DNA from: an uncultured Pseudomonas sp.
Lineage (GTDB): Bacteria; Pseudomonadota; Gammaproteobacteria; Pseudomonadales; Pseudomonadaceae
Length of the DNA: 64,000 nucleotides
Direction: 5' to 3'
Assembly (NCBI RefSeq): GCF_913777995.1
Contig: NZ_CAJYVE010000053.1
Span: forward strand, 41,819-105,818
In this document: one piece after another, positions 26,475-36,814 of the stretch
How positions within the stretch are numbered: the first letter of the stretch is position 1
Layout of the letters: each line of letters starts with the position of its first letter
Position numbers and translations under genes: made by a program
The notes under the pieces: generated by a model
Databases searched by the model: none
Seen by the model: the letters and a program-made list of their open reading frames with translations, nothing else
What the model was told of the DNA's origin: nothing

Positions 26475-27500
26475 ATGGCAGGGAAATCGTGGTTCGGCAA
26501 GCTGATCGGGGGAGTGCTGGTGATGAGTCTATTGGGCGCGGGTAGCGTGCAGGCCGCTGAACGGCGCGACCTGATCATCGATACCGACCCGGGCGCCGAC
26601 GACGTGGTGGCGCTGCTGCTGGCGCTGGCGTCACCCGAAGAACTCAACGTGCTGGCCATCACCACCGTTGCTGGCAATGTGCGTCTCGACAAGACTTCAC
26701 GCAATGCTCGCCTGGCTCGCGAATGGGCCGGGCGTGAGGAGGTGCCGGTGTATGCCGGTGCACCGCGGCCGCTGGTGCGCCCGCCAATCTATGCCGAGAA
26801 CGTGCACGGCCAGGAAGGTTTGCCGGGTGTGCCGGTGCACGAGCCGGCCAAGGGCCTGGCCGAGGGTAACGCGGTCGACTACCTGATTCGTACGCTGAGC
26901 AAGGCTGAGCCGCACAGCATCACCATCGCCATGCTCGGGCCGCAGACCAACCTGGCCCTGGCATTGACCCAGGCCCCGGAAATCACCCGTGGCATCAAGG
27001 AAGTGGTGGTCATGGGTGGTGCGCACTTCAATGGCGGCAACATCACCCCGGTGGCCGAATTCAACCTGTTCGCCGACCCGCATGCTGCGCAGGTGGTGTT
27101 GGCCAGTGGTGTCAAGCTGACCTATATCCCGCTGGACGTCACGCACAAGATTCTCACCAGCGAGCAACGCATCGCTCGTCTGGCGGCCCTGGGCAATCGG
27201 GCCGGCAAGCTGGTGAAGGATATTCTCGATGAGTACGTCAAGCTCGACATGGAACACTACGGGCTGCCGGGCGGGCCGGTGCATGACGCCAGTGTGATGG
27301 CCTGGCTGCTCAAGCCTGAGCTGTTTTCCGGCCGCAGCATCAACCTGGCGATCGACAGTCGTGAAGGTCTGGGTTTCGGGCAGACCGTCGCCGATTGGTA
27401 TGGCACCCTCAAGCAGCCGGAAAACGTTTTCTGGGTCGAGAACGGTGACGCCCAAGGTTTTTTTGACCTGCTGACCGAACGTCTGGCACGCCTGAAGTGA
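26475..27500 (+). CDS. Secreted nucleoside hydrolase, inosine/uridine-preferring family
   Basis: A 341-residue nucleosidase with an N-terminal signal peptide ending near VQAAERRD, so it should act in the periplasm. The calcium-binding signature DTDPGADD lies near residue 42, followed by ENVHGQEGLPG and a C-terminal GGPVHDASVMAWLL. It releases free ribose from nucleosides; RbsB next in line would capture it, which explains its place at the end of the rbs operon. GAGGGAG lies six bases before ATG 26475. Confidence 0.92.
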   Translation: MAGKSWFGKLIGGVLVMSLLGAGSVQAAERRDLIIDTDPGADDVVALLLALASPEELNVLAITTVAGNVRLDKTSRNARLAREWAGREEVPVYAGAPRPLVRPPIYAENVHGQEGLPGVPVHEPAKGLAEGNAVDYLIRTLSKAEPHSITIAMLGPQTNLALALTQAPEITRGIKEVVVMGGAHFNGGNITPVAEFNLFADPHAAQVVLASGVKLTYIPLDVTHKILTSEQRIARLAALGNRAGKLVKDILDEYVKLDMEHYGLPGGPVHDASVMAWLLKPELFSGRSINLAIDSREGLGFGQTVADWYGTLKQPENVFWVENGDAQGFFDLLTERLARLK

Positions 27501-27509
27501 AAGTCGGCG

Positions 27510-27704
27510 TCAGGCCTCTACGGCTGGCACTGCGTAGCGGCTCAGGACCTGGCTGATGAACGCCTGGGCATTCTCGGTGCCCAGCTCCTTGATCAGCAGG
27601 TCGATGGCGATGATCGCCAGCTCTTCTGCGGTGCCGGGGCTGTGGGCGGAGTGCCCCTCGGACCAGCGCGCCTTGATGTCCGATTCGATGGAGACGATTG
27701 CCAT
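27510..27704 (-). CDS. Small conserved-looking hypothetical protein
   Basis: A 64-residue acidic, helical protein (IESDIKARWSEGHS, then TAEELAIIAIDLLIKELGTE). No family recognised. It converges with the nucleoside hydrolase gene, only nine bases apart. AGGA lies about ten bases before its ATG. Its regular amino-acid composition and third-position GC suggest it is real. Confidence 0.55.
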   Translation of the reverse strand: MAIVSIESDIKARWSEGHSAHSPGTAEELAIIAIDLLIKELGTENAQAFISQVLSRYAVPAVEA

Positions 27705-28024
27705 ATCTGTGGTGTCCTGTGCTGTGCGTCATCGGGCGTGAATCGCGGTTGGCGTGCGATTCAGCCTGCCCATGTGGGCGGTTTGCCCGGTACGCCTGGC
27801 GTCCGGTGCTTTTTCATAGTGGGCAGTAAACCACTGCCGGGGCTGTTTGGCACTTCGACTTAGGCATCGGTCAATGCTGGCGATAAACCTTTTGTCACCA
27901 TTTAGCGGCCCTCCCGGCCTGTTCGCTGAGGCAGACTCCCGCTCCGCAGGCGTCAATCTGCAACCAATGCGCGTGCGCGCGGTCGCAGAAGGTCTGATCC
28001 TGTTCATCGGTAAAGGAGGCTGTA
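27705..28024. other. Intergenic, no gene seen
   Basis: A 320-base region that should hold the promoters of the minus-strand small gene and of the I78 lipoprotein gene. GGTAAAGGAGG just before 28025 is a strong Shine-Dalgarno for the latter. I see no RNA gene or repeat. Confidence 0.5.
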
Positions 28025-28357
28025 ATGCCCTGGAAAATCGCAACACTTGGTTTCATCGCAGTGACATTCCTGCTGGCAGGCTGCAGCACGACCTCGGACT
28101 CATCGGCTGATACTTCGCGCTCCGCCTCGGCTGCCACTTCTGCGGCAGGCGATGGCCGTTGCGATGCCAGTGGTGCACAGGCCGCAGTCGGCAGGCAGGC
28201 ATCCATGGACCTGCTCAACCAGGTACGTAGCCAGTCAGGCGCCCAGGACGCGCGGATTCTCGGGCCCAATGACATGGTGACCCTCGAGTACCGGTCCGAC
28301 CGCGTGAACGTCAATACCGACGCCACCGGCAAGGTGATTCGCGTCAACTGCGGTTGA
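28025..28357 (+). CDS. I78-family peptidase inhibitor lipoprotein
   Basis: A 110-residue lipoprotein with lipobox LAGC (Cys20), a Ser/Ala-rich linker and an I78 inhibitor domain: CDASGAQAAVGRQAS, ARILGPNDMVTLEYRSDRVN and the closing GKVIRVNCG. Such proteins inhibit serine proteases at the cell surface. It is a single gene followed by a clear terminator. Confidence 0.85.
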   Translation: MPWKIATLGFIAVTFLLAGCSTTSDSSADTSRSASAATSAAGDGRCDASGAQAAVGRQASMDLLNQVRSQSGAQDARILGPNDMVTLEYRSDRVNVNTDATGKVIRVNCG

Positions 28358-28383
28358 TGGTTGCTGCGTCAGGCGCACCAATA

Positions 28384-28414
28384 AAAAACCCCGTGGTTGA
28401 GCCACGGGGTTTTT
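28384..28414. terminator. Bidirectional rho-independent terminator
   Basis: A 12-bp stem AAAACCCCGTGG / CCACGGGGTTTT with a five-base loop TTGAG lies between the convergent I78 and cold-shock genes. A-run and T-run flank it, so it serves both directions. Confidence 0.9.
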
Positions 28415-28429
28415 CATGCCTGAGCAGAG

Positions 28430-28642
28430 TCAGACAGGGGTGACTTCTTCTGCCTGCATGCCCTTCTGGCCGCGTGCGGCAACGAACGATACGGTCTGTC
28501 CTTCCTTCAGGCTCTTGAAGCCTTCTGCCTTGATCGCTTTGAAGTGTACGAACAGATCGTCACCGCCACCTTGAGGGGTGATGAAGCCGTAGCCCTTCTC
28601 ATCGTTGAACCACTTGACAGTGCCGGTTTGGCGATTGGACAT
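28430..28642 (-). CDS. cspA: CspA-family cold-shock protein
   Basis: A 70-residue single cold-shock domain. RNP1 (KGYGFITP) and RNP2 (DLFVHF) RNA-binding motifs are intact, with [10 protein letters not shown] at the N-terminus and [13 protein letters not shown] at the end. It acts as an RNA chaperone. CTGGAG lies before the ATG. The leader upstream is of the length expected for a structured cold-shock 5' region. The exact family member (capB/cspA type) cannot be fixed from sequence alone. Confidence 0.93.
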   Translation of the reverse strand: MSNRQTGTVKWFNDEKGYGFITPQGGGDDLFVHFKAIKAEGFKSLKEGQTVSFVAARGQKGMQAEEVTPV

Positions 28643-28756
28643 GGTGAATCTCCAGGAACATGAATTTCGATAACGTGCTGCTCAGGCCAACTGGGCACAC
28701 GAACCCATGATAGTCCAAACGCGTGAAAAGGAAGTGATTTCGTTCGTCACCTCCGC

Positions 28757-28778
28757 TACCCCCGAATGACCGGGGATA
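28757..28778 (-). terminator. Hairpin downstream of the periplasmic protein gene
   Basis: TACCCCCG and CGGGGATA form an eight-pair stem (one G-T pair) with loop AATGAC, extended by flanking CCTCC and GGAGG. It lies 20 bases after the stop of the minus-strand gene at 28798-29106. No T-run follows, so it may be a weak terminator or an mRNA end stabiliser. Confidence 0.4.
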
Positions 28779-28797
28779 GAGGAGGGGGGGAGGCGAG

Positions 28798-29106
28798 TCA
28801 GCGCTTCTTGGCGACGCAGTTCTGTGCCACGAGCTGGCGCAGCTTTTCGGTCAATGCCGGGTCTGGGGCCACTGACGCGTTGTTCAGGGCAGCAATCTCC
28901 TTGTCGGTGAAGTTGCCGTCCACTTGCTGGGCGCCGCAATCGCAGTGGGCCTTGGCCGCTTTTTCATCCAGCTTCTGCTCTTTGGCAGCAGCCACGCACT
29001 GCTGGGTGAAGGTGGTGCGGGTTGCGTTGTCCATGGCAGCCTGAGCACCGAACGGGGCGGTCAAGGCGATACAGGCAAGGAAGGCGGACCGGCTTGGAAA
29101 CTTCAT
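28798..29106 (-). CDS. Small periplasmic hypothetical protein
   Basis: A 102-residue protein with a signal peptide (cleavage near GAQAAMD). The mature part has four cysteines (CVAAAKEQK, AHCDCGAQQV, NCVAKKR) that could form two disulfides, and a repeated helix pattern. Function unknown. It is divergent from thrS across a 333-base gap. Confidence 0.7.
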   Translation of the reverse strand: MKFPSRSAFLACIALTAPFGAQAAMDNATRTTFTQQCVAAAKEQKLDEKAAKAHCDCGAQQVDGNFTDKEIAALNNASVAPDPALTEKLRQLVAQNCVAKKR

Positions 29107-29343
29107 GGTGTTCTCCTTGAACGAGGCATTTCTAACGGTTGGGAGTAGTTTCAGACGGTCTGCTTGCGTGACGGTTCAGCCTGGCGGGCAAAAAACGCTC
29201 TATTTTCAATTGCCTCGCGTGTGTGCAGCGTTGGCTGTGCTAGGATGCACGTCCTGTTGCGGCCGGTGCCCTGAAAGGCACGGCGCAGACGGATGCTGTT
29301 CACCATCCAGTTATCGGGTTCGGTCCAGGTTGGCCAGAAGGCT

Positions 29344-29362
29344 CCTGCCACTGTGAGGCAGG
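29344..29362 (+). promoter_or_regulatory. thrS leader hairpin 1
   Basis: CCTGCC and GGCAGG form a six-pair stem with a seven-base loop ACTGTGA whose centre TGT equals a threonine anticodon (UGU). The base before the triplet is C rather than the invariant U33, so resemblance to an anticodon arm is only partial. Confidence 0.35.
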
Positions 29363-29399
29363 CTCACCACCGAATCGCTACTGGCTCATCCCAACCCAC

Positions 29400-29420
29400 G
29401 TGACCTTTGGTAGGGGTCAC
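29400..29420 (+). promoter_or_regulatory. thrS leader hairpin 2, tRNA-Thr anticodon-arm mimic
   Basis: GTGACC pairs with GGTCAC; a further T-G pair leaves the seven-base loop TTGGTAG. This is the layout of a tRNA-Thr anticodon loop: U33, anticodon GGU, A37. It ends 19 bases before the ATG, next to the ribosome binding site. In E. coli, ThrRS binds a similar hairpin to repress its own translation. Confidence 0.6.
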
Positions 29421-29439
29421 CACTAGGAGAGGAGGCGCC

Positions 29440-31362
29440 ATGCCCATCATCACTCTTCCCGACGGCAGTCAACGCTCTTTCGATAATCCGGTGTCGGTTG
29501 CCGACGTCGCGGCTTCTATCGGCGCCGGTCTGGCCAAGGCCACCGTGGCCGGCAAGGTCGACGGCAAGCTGGTCGACGCCTGCGACCTGATCAGCCACGA
29601 CGCCAGCCTGCAGATCATCACCCCCAAGGATCAGGAAGGCCTGGAGATCATCCGCCATTCCTGCGCGCACCTGGTCGGTCATGCGGTCAAGCAACTGTAC
29701 CCGACTGCCAAGATGGTGATCGGTCCGGTCATCGACGAAGGTTTCTACTACGACATCGCCTACGAGCGTCCTTTCACCCCGGATGACCTGGCCGCGATCG
29801 AGCAGCGCATGCAGCAGCTGATCGACAAGGACTATGACGTCATCAAGAAGGTGACGCCGCGCGCCGAAGTCATCGAAGTGTTCTCGGCTCGCCAGGAAGA
29901 CTACAAGCTGCGTCTGGTCGAAGACATGCCGGACGAGCAGGCCATGGGTCTGTACTACCACGAAGAATACGTCGACATGTGCCGTGGCCCGCACGTGCCG
30001 AACACTCGTTTCCTCAAGGCATTCAAGCTGACCAAGCTGTCCGGCGCCTACTGGCGCGGCGATGCCAAGAACGAGCAGCTGCAGCGTGTCTACGGCACCG
30101 CCTGGGCTGACAAGAAGCAACTGGCCGCCTACATCCAGCGTATCGAGGAAGCCGAGAAGCGCGACCATCGCAAGATCGGCAAGCGCCTGGGCCTGTTCCA
30201 CACCCAGGAAGAAGCTCCGGGCATGGTGTTCTGGCATCCGCAGGGCTGGACCCTGTATCAGGCCCTCGAGCAGTACATGCGCAAGGTGCAGCGTGACCAC
30301 GGCTACCTGGAGATCAAGACTCCGCAGGTCGTCGATCGCTCGCTCTGGGAGAAATCCGGGCACTGGGCCAACTACGCCGACAACATGTTCACCACCGAGT
30401 CGGAAAGCCGCGACTACGCCATCAAGCCGATGAACTGCCCATGCCACGTGCAGGTGTTCAATCAGGGCCTGAAGAGCTACCGCGAGCTGCCGATGCGCCT
30501 GGCCGAGTTCGGTGCCTGCCACCGTAACGAGCCGTCCGGCGCCCTGCACGGCATCATGCGCGTGCGTGGTTTCACTCAGGACGATGCGCACATCTTCTGC
30601 ACCGAAGAGCAGATGCAGTCCGAGTCGGCCGACTTCATCAAGCTGACCCTCGACGTATATGCCGACTTCGGCTTCAAGGACATCGAACTCAAGCTGTCCA
30701 CTCGTCCGGAAAAACGCGTAGGTTCCGACGAACTGTGGGATCGCGCCGAAGGTGCGCTGGCCGCAGCGCTGGACAGCGCCGGCCTGCCGTACCAACTGCA
30801 GCCGGGCGAGGGCGCTTTCTACGGTCCGAAGATCGAGTTCTCGCTGAAGGACTGCCTGGGCCGTGTCTGGCAGTGCGGGACCCTGCAGCTGGACTTCAAC
30901 CTGCCCGTGCGTCTGGGCGCCGAGTACGTGTCCGAAGACAACGGCCGCAAGCATCCGGTGATGCTGCACCGCGCGATCCTCGGCTCGTTCGAGCGCTTCA
31001 TCGGCATCCTGATCGAGCACTACGAAGGGTCGTTCCCGGCCTGGCTGGCGCCGACCCAGGCGGTGATCATGAACATCACCGACAAGCAGGCCGATTTTGC
31101 CCAGCAGGTGGAAAAAACCCTGCTCGAAAGCGGATTCCGTGCCAAGTCCGACTTGAGAAATGAGAAAATCGGCTTTAAAATCCGCGAGCATACTTTGCTC
31201 AAGGTTCCCTATCTCCTCGTCATCGGAGATCGGGAAGTCGAAACGCAAACTGTCGCTGTGCGCACCCGCGAAGGCGCCGACCTAGGTTCGATGCCGGTCG
31301 CCCAATTCGCTGAATTCCTTGCGCAAGCGGTTTCCCGGCGTGGTCGCCAAGATTCGGAGTAA
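29440..31362 (+). CDS. thrS: Threonine-tRNA ligase
   Basis: A 640-residue class II synthetase of normal length. The N-terminal TGS domain ([14 protein letters not shown]) is followed by the editing domain with [11 protein letters not shown] and the MCRGPHVP motif, then the catalytic core ([11 protein letters not shown] with the zinc Cys, [37 protein letters not shown]) and the anticodon-binding C-terminus. ATG 29440 has GGAGG just upstream. The final base of its stop lies next to the infC start region. Confidence 0.97.
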   Translation: MPIITLPDGSQRSFDNPVSVADVAASIGAGLAKATVAGKVDGKLVDACDLISHDASLQIITPKDQEGLEIIRHSCAHLVGHAVKQLYPTAKMVIGPVIDEGFYYDIAYERPFTPDDLAAIEQRMQQLIDKDYDVIKKVTPRAEVIEVFSARQEDYKLRLVEDMPDEQAMGLYYHEEYVDMCRGPHVPNTRFLKAFKLTKLSGAYWRGDAKNEQLQRVYGTAWADKKQLAAYIQRIEEAEKRDHRKIGKRLGLFHTQEEAPGMVFWHPQGWTLYQALEQYMRKVQRDHGYLEIKTPQVVDRSLWEKSGHWANYADNMFTTESESRDYAIKPMNCPCHVQVFNQGLKSYRELPMRLAEFGACHRNEPSGALHGIMRVRGFTQDDAHIFCTEEQMQSESADFIKLTLDVYADFGFKDIELKLSTRPEKRVGSDELWDRAEGALAAALDSAGLPYQLQPGEGAFYGPKIEFSLKDCLGRVWQCGTLQLDFNLPVRLGAEYVSEDNGRKHPVMLHRAILGSFERFIGILIEHYEGSFPAWLAPTQAVIMNITDKQADFAQQVEKTLLESGFRAKSDLRNEKIGFKIREHTLLKVPYLLVIGDREVETQTVAVRTREGADLGSMPVAQFAEFLAQAVSRRGRQDSE

Positions 31363-31367
31363 TTATT

Positions 31368-31913
31368 ATTAAGCGTGATATGAGACAGGATAAACGAACT
31401 GCACCAAAGGCCCCGATCAATGAGAATATCTCGGCGCGCGAGGTTCGGTTAATTGGCGCTGATGGCGAGCAGATTGGCATCGTCTCTATTGATGAAGCGC
31501 TTCGTATCGCCGATGAGGCGAAACTGGACCTGGTAGAAATTTCTGCTGACGCTGTGCCACCGGTTTGCCGGATCATGGATTACGGCAAATCGCTCTTCGA
31601 AAAGAAGAAGCAGATTGCTGCGGCGAAGAAGAACCAGAAGCAGATCCAGGTTAAAGAAATCAAGTTTCGTCCAGGGACGGAGGAAGGGGATTACCAGGTA
31701 AAACTACGCAACCTGGTACGTTTCCTTAGTGACGGGGACAGGGCCAAGGTTTCCTTGCGATTCCGCGGCCGTGAGATGGCTCACCAGGAGCTGGGTATGG
31801 AACTGTTGAAGCGGGTCGAAGCCGACCTTGCCGAATACGGTGCCGTCGAACAGCATCCGAAGATGGAAGGACGCCAGCTTATCATGGTCATCGCCCCGAA
31901 AAAGAAGAAGTAA
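31368..31913 (+). CDS. infC: Translation initiation factor IF-3, ATT start
   Basis: IF-3 N-domain ([20 protein letters not shown]) and C-domain ([34 protein letters not shown], ending KKKK). Three ATT codons in frame (31362, 31365, 31368) precede the first ATG at 31380. I chose 31368 because GGAG (31356-31359) lies eight bases before it and it is followed by AAG, as in the E. coli ATT-AAA start; this gives 181 residues. Annotations of relatives often use a start two codons earlier. The rare start codon is the basis of IF-3 autoregulation. Confidence 0.93.
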   Translation: MKRDMRQDKRTAPKAPINENISAREVRLIGADGEQIGIVSIDEALRIADEAKLDLVEISADAVPPVCRIMDYGKSLFEKKKQIAAAKKNQKQIQVKEIKFRPGTEEGDYQVKLRNLVRFLSDGDRAKVSLRFRGREMAHQELGMELLKRVEADLAEYGAVEQHPKMEGRQLIMVIAPKKKK

Positions 31914-31973
31914 CCACCAGGGCACGGCAGGCCTTGCGGTTATGTTTATCAATTGAATGCGGAGTATCCGAAC

Positions 31974-32168
31974 ATGCCAAAGATGAAAACCAAAAGCGGT
32001 GCAGCCAAGCGGTTTCTGAAAACCGCCAACGGCATCAAGCACAAACACGCTTTCAAGAGCCACATCCTGACCAAAATGTCGACCAAGCGTAAGCGTCAAC
32101 TGCGCGGTGCCAGCCTGCTGCACCCGTCTGACGTCCAGAAAGTCGAGCGCATGCTGCGCCTGCGTTAA
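31974..32168 (+). CDS. rpmI: 50S ribosomal protein L35
   Basis: A 64-residue basic ribosomal protein: [19 protein letters not shown] at the start, [16 protein letters not shown] in the middle and VERMLRLR at the end, the full L35 pattern. GCGGAG lies upstream of ATG 31974. It sits between infC and rplT as in most bacteria. Confidence 0.97.
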   Translation: MPKMKTKSGAAKRFLKTANGIKHKHAFKSHILTKMSTKRKRQLRGASLLHPSDVQKVERMLRLR

Positions 32169-32197
32169 TTTTGATCAAGATTAAGAGGAAGTAACTC

Positions 32198-32554
32198 ATG
32201 GCTCGTGTAAAGCGTGGCGTCATTGCCCGTAAGCGTCACAAAAAGATTCTGAAACTTGCTAAAGGCTACTACGGTGCGCGTTCGCGCGTATTCCGCGTCG
32301 CCAAGCAAGCGGTTATCAAGGCAGGCCAATACGCCTACCGCGACCGCCGTCAGAAGAAGCGTCAGTTCCGCGCTCTGTGGATCGCCCGTATCAACGCTGG
32401 TGCTCGTAACAACGGTCTGTCCTACAGCCGTCTGATCGCCGGTCTGAAAAAGGCCTCCATCGAGATCGACCGCAAGGTGCTGGCTGATCTGGCAGTGAAC
32501 GAAAAAGCGGCGTTTGCTGCGATTGTCGAGAAAGCTAAAGCCTCCTTGGCCTAA
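32198..32554 (+). CDS. rplT: 50S ribosomal protein L20
   Basis: A 118-residue L20 with [20 protein letters not shown] at the N-terminus, [20 protein letters not shown] and the C-terminal [13 protein letters not shown]. It binds 23S rRNA early in 50S assembly and in E. coli represses the rpmI-rplT mRNA. Follows rpmI by 29 bases with AGAGGAAG as ribosome site. Confidence 0.97.
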   Translation: MARVKRGVIARKRHKKILKLAKGYYGARSRVFRVAKQAVIKAGQYAYRDRRQKKRQFRALWIARINAGARNNGLSYSRLIAGLKKASIEIDRKVLADLAVNEKAAFAAIVEKAKASLA

Positions 32555-32604
32555 GTCCCCGACAGTCACCAGCCCTGGATTCCAGGGCCGGTATTGAACG
32601 TCAT

Positions 32605-33673
<1,069 letters not shown>

Positions 33674-33700
33674 TCGTCAACGAATCATTAGGAGAGCAGG

Positions 33701-36079
33701 ATGAAATTCAGTGAACAATGGCTGCGTGGCTGGGTAAGCCCGCAGGTCTCCCGTGACGAGCTGGTGGCCCGTCTGTCGATGGCCGGTCTGGAAGTCGACA
33801 GCGTGGCGCTGGTCGCGGGTGTTTTCTCGGGTGTCATGGTCGGTGAGGTGTTGAGCACCGAACAGCACCCCGATGCCGACAAGCTGCGCGTCTGCCAGGT
33901 GAGCAGCGGCAGCGAGACTTTTCAGGTAGTGTGTGGCGCGCCCAACGTGCGCCCCGGCCTGAAGATCCCTTTCGCCATGATCGGCGCTCAACTGCCGGGC
34001 GATTTCAAGATCAAGAAGGCCAAGCTGCGCGGCGTAGAGTCCAACGGCATGCTGTGCTCGGCGGCCGAGCTGGAGCTGGGCGAGGGTAACGACGGCCTGC
34101 TGGAACTGGCTGCCGACGCTCCGGTAGGTGAAGACCTGCGCGTCTACCTGCAGCTGGACGATGCCAGCATCGAAGTCGACCTGACCCCCAACCGCGGCGA
34201 CTGCCTCTCGGTGGCCGGCCTGGCCCGTGAAGTCGGTGCGCTGTACAACGTACCGGTCACTCGTGTGCAGGTGCCCGCGGTTGTCGTCAGCCACGATGAG
34301 GTCCGTCCGGTCGAAGTGCTGGCTCCCAATGCCTGCCCCCGCTACCTGGGCCGAGTGATCCGCAACGTCGACCTGTCGCGTCCGACCCCGTTGTGGATGG
34401 TCGAGCGTCTGCGTCGTTCGGATATTCGCAGTATCGATGCGGCTGTAGACATCACCAACTACGTGATGCTCGAGCTGGGTCAGCCGCTGCATGCCTTCGA
34501 TCTGGCCGTAATCAATGGCGGCATCCGTGTGCGCATGGCCGAGGAGGGCGAGAAGCTGGTCCTGCTCGATGGCCAGGAAGTCACCCTGCGGGCCGATACC
34601 CTGGTCATCGCCGATCACCAGCGCGCCCTGGCCATCGCTGGCGTAATGGGCGGTGAGCACAGTGGCGTGACCGCCAAGACCCAGGACATCTTCCTGGAAA
34701 GCGCTTTCTTCGACACCATCGCTGTGGCTGGCAAGGCCCGATCCTACGGTCTGCATACCGATGCCTCGCACCGTTACGAGCGCGGTGTCGACTCGCAACT
34801 GGCTCGTGAAGCCATGGAGCGCGCCACCGGCCTGCTGCTGGAAATCACCGGCGGTGAGGCGGGGCCTATCGTTGAAGTGGCCAGCGAGCAGCACTTGCCT
34901 GCGGTCGCGCCCATTACCTTGCGCGCTGCACGTATCGAGCAGATGCTGGGCCTGGCGATCGAGCCCTCCGAGGTCGAGCGCCTGCTCGGCGGCCTGGGGC
35001 TGACGCCAAGCCGTGAAGCTGAAGGCCAATGGCGCGTCGAAGTGCCAAGCCATCGCTTCGATATCAGCCTGGAAATCGACCTGATCGAAGAACTGGCTCG
35101 CCTGTATGGCTACAACCGCTTGCCGGTCCGCTACCCGCAAGCGCGCCTGGCGCCACAGGCCAAGGCCGAAGCGCGCGGGGACCTGCCTGAGCTGCGCCGC
35201 CTGCTGGTCGCACGTGGCTTCCAGGAAGCGATCACCTACAGCTTCATCGATCCAAAATGGTTCGAGCTGTTCAGTCCGGGCGTCAAGCCGCTGCTGCTGG
35301 CCAACCCGATCTCCAACGACATGGCGGCCATGCGCTCGTCGCTGTGGCCAGGTCTGGTCAAGGCACTGCAGCACAACCTGAACCGTCAGCAGGACCGCGT
35401 ACGGCTGTTCGAGAGTGGCCTGCGTTTCCTTGGTCAGCTCGATGGCCTCAAGCAGGAGCCGATGCTCGCTGGCGTGGTGTGCGGCAGCCGCCTGCCGGAA
35501 GGCTGGGCACAAGGTCGCGACGCGGTGGACTTTTTCGACGTCAAGGCTGATGTGGAAGCGGTACTGGGCTTCGCTGGCGCATTGGAGGTCTTCACCTTCA
35601 AGGCGGGCAGGCATCCGGCCCTGCATCCTGGCCAGACCGCGCTGATCGAGCGTGATGGTCGCGAAGTGGGTTACCTCGGCGCCCTGCATCCCGAACTGGC
35701 CAAGACCCTCGGCCTCGACCGCCCGGTGTTCGTCTTCGAGCTGCTCCTGGCTGAAGTGGCCGAAGGCCGTCTGCCGAAGTTCAGCGAACTCTCGCGCTTC
35801 CCTGAAGTGCGCCGCGACCTGGCCCTGCTGGCCGATCGTGATGTTCCTGCCAGCGACGTGCTGAACGTGATTCGTGAAAATGCCGGCGAGTGGCTCACTG
35901 ATCTTCGGCTGTTCGATGTCTACCAAGGTAAAGGCATTGATCCACATAGAAAAAGCCTTGCCGTCGGCTTGACCTGGCAGCATCCATCGCGCACTCTTAA
36001 TGACGATGAGGTCAACGCAACGACGCTTGCAATCCTCACCTCGCTCGAGGAGAGGTTAAACACCACGTTAAGGAAGTGA
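33701..36079 (+). CDS. pheT: Phenylalanine-tRNA ligase, beta subunit
   Basis: A 792-residue subunit. The N-terminal EMAP/tRNA-binding domain (VGEVLSTEQHPDADKLRVCQV), the B3/B4 editing domain (TPNRGDCLSVAGLAREV, YVMLELGQPLHAFD), B5 and the C-terminal FDX-ACB domain (FSELSRFPEVRRDLALL) are all in order. AGGAG precedes the ATG. Three bases separate it from ihfA. Confidence 0.97.
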   Translation: MKFSEQWLRGWVSPQVSRDELVARLSMAGLEVDSVALVAGVFSGVMVGEVLSTEQHPDADKLRVCQVSSGSETFQVVCGAPNVRPGLKIPFAMIGAQLPGDFKIKKAKLRGVESNGMLCSAAELELGEGNDGLLELAADAPVGEDLRVYLQLDDASIEVDLTPNRGDCLSVAGLAREVGALYNVPVTRVQVPAVVVSHDEVRPVEVLAPNACPRYLGRVIRNVDLSRPTPLWMVERLRRSDIRSIDAAVDITNYVMLELGQPLHAFDLAVINGGIRVRMAEEGEKLVLLDGQEVTLRADTLVIADHQRALAIAGVMGGEHSGVTAKTQDIFLESAFFDTIAVAGKARSYGLHTDASHRYERGVDSQLAREAMERATGLLLEITGGEAGPIVEVASEQHLPAVAPITLRAARIEQMLGLAIEPSEVERLLGGLGLTPSREAEGQWRVEVPSHRFDISLEIDLIEELARLYGYNRLPVRYPQARLAPQAKAEARGDLPELRRLLVARGFQEAITYSFIDPKWFELFSPGVKPLLLANPISNDMAAMRSSLWPGLVKALQHNLNRQQDRVRLFESGLRFLGQLDGLKQEPMLAGVVCGSRLPEGWAQGRDAVDFFDVKADVEAVLGFAGALEVFTFKAGRHPALHPGQTALIERDGREVGYLGALHPELAKTLGLDRPVFVFELLLAEVAEGRLPKFSELSRFPEVRRDLALLADRDVPASDVLNVIRENAGEWLTDLRLFDVYQGKGIDPHRKSLAVGLTWQHPSRTLNDDEVNATTLAILTSLEERLNTTLRK

Positions 36080-36082
36080 CGT

Positions 36083-36385
36083 ATGGGGGCTCTGACGAAA
36101 GCTGAGATGGCCGAACGTCTCTATGAAGAGCTAGGCCTGAACAAACGCGAAGCCAAGGAATTGGTGGAGCTGTTTTTCGAGGAAATCAGGCACGCTCTGG
36201 AAGACAACGAGCAAGTCAAACTGTCCGGTTTCGGCAATTTCGACTTGCGCGACAAGCGCCAGAGACCGGGCCGCAACCCGAAAACCGGGGAAGAAATCCC
36301 GATTACGGCTCGCCGTGTAGTCACCTTTCGTCCAGGGCAGAAACTGAAAGCCCGAGTTGAAGCTTATGCTGGAACCAAGCCATAA
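36083..36385 (+). CDS. ihfA: Integration host factor, alpha subunit
   Basis: A 100-residue HU/IHF-family DNA-bending protein. [24 protein letters not shown] leads to the beta-arm [20 protein letters not shown], with the intercalating proline, and GQKLKARVE. It pairs with IhfB. Position after pheT is conserved across gammaproteobacteria. The next gene starts inside its 3' end. Confidence 0.97.
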   Translation: MGALTKAEMAERLYEELGLNKREAKELVELFFEEIRHALEDNEQVKLSGFGNFDLRDKRQRPGRNPKTGEEIPITARRVVTFRPGQKLKARVEAYAGTKP

Positions 36386-36722
36386 CGATGAGCTGCCGCC
36401 CATTCCGGGCAAACGCTACTTCACCATTGGTGAAGTCAGCGAGCTTTGTGCGGTAAAACCGCACGTTCTGCGCTATTGGGAACAGGAGTTTCCTCAGCTC
36501 AACCCCGTCAAGCGGCGCGGCAATCGCCGGTATTATCAGCGCCAGGACGTGCTGATGATCCGGCAGATTCGTGGTCTGCTATACGATCAGGGCTTCACCA
36601 TTGGCGGGGCGCGCCTGCGCCTCACCAGCGGCGAACCCAAGGACGATACCCAGGAATACAAGCAGATGATCCGGCAGATGATTGCCGAGCTGGAAGACGT
36701 GCTGGTCTTGCTCAAGTCCTGA
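36366..36722 (+). CDS. MerR-family regulator
   Basis: A 118-residue protein with an N-terminal MerR helix-turn-helix ([50 protein letters not shown]) and a short coiled coil ([16 protein letters not shown]). No effector-binding domain or metal cysteines. ATG 36366 lies 20 bases inside ihfA and is preferred to an upstream TTG. This ihfA-merR-tRNA-Pro order is common in gammaproteobacteria. Confidence 0.92.
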   Translation: MLEPSHNDELPPIPGKRYFTIGEVSELCAVKPHVLRYWEQEFPQLNPVKRRGNRRYYQRQDVLMIRQIRGLLYDQGFTIGGARLRLTSGEPKDDTQEYKQMIRQMIAELEDVLVLLKS

Positions 36723-36814
36723 GCAGGAAAATCATAAAATGCTTCCATAATTCAAAAGCTTAGGGTATATTCCTCACCACTTCCGCAGTAGTGGAAGAGC
36801 TTCACCACCGGAGT

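Larger units (their letters stand above)
29107..29439 (+). promoter_or_regulatory. thrS upstream region and structured leader
   Basis: This 333-base stretch has no convincing gene. TGCTAGGAT near 29238-29246 is a possible extended -10 element without a clear -35. The last 100 bases contain two hairpins (29344-29362 and 29400-29420) separated by 37 bases and then the purine-rich ribosome site AGGAGAGGAGG, a layout like the ThrRS-binding operator of E. coli thrS. Confidence 0.5.

Noticed and set aside
29151-29351. 66-codon minus-strand frame in the thrS upstream region
   Set aside because: No clear ribosome site or family; it overlaps the structured thrS leader.
29386-31248. 620-codon minus-strand open frame opposite thrS
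   Set aside because: Antisense shadow of thrS with no family features.
31380-31913. ATG at 31380 as the infC start
   Set aside because: The conserved N-terminus extends upstream to ATT codons with a well-placed Shine-Dalgarno; IF-3 genes use non-canonical starts.
33677-35983. 768-codon minus-strand open frame opposite pheT
   Set aside because: Antisense shadow of pheT.
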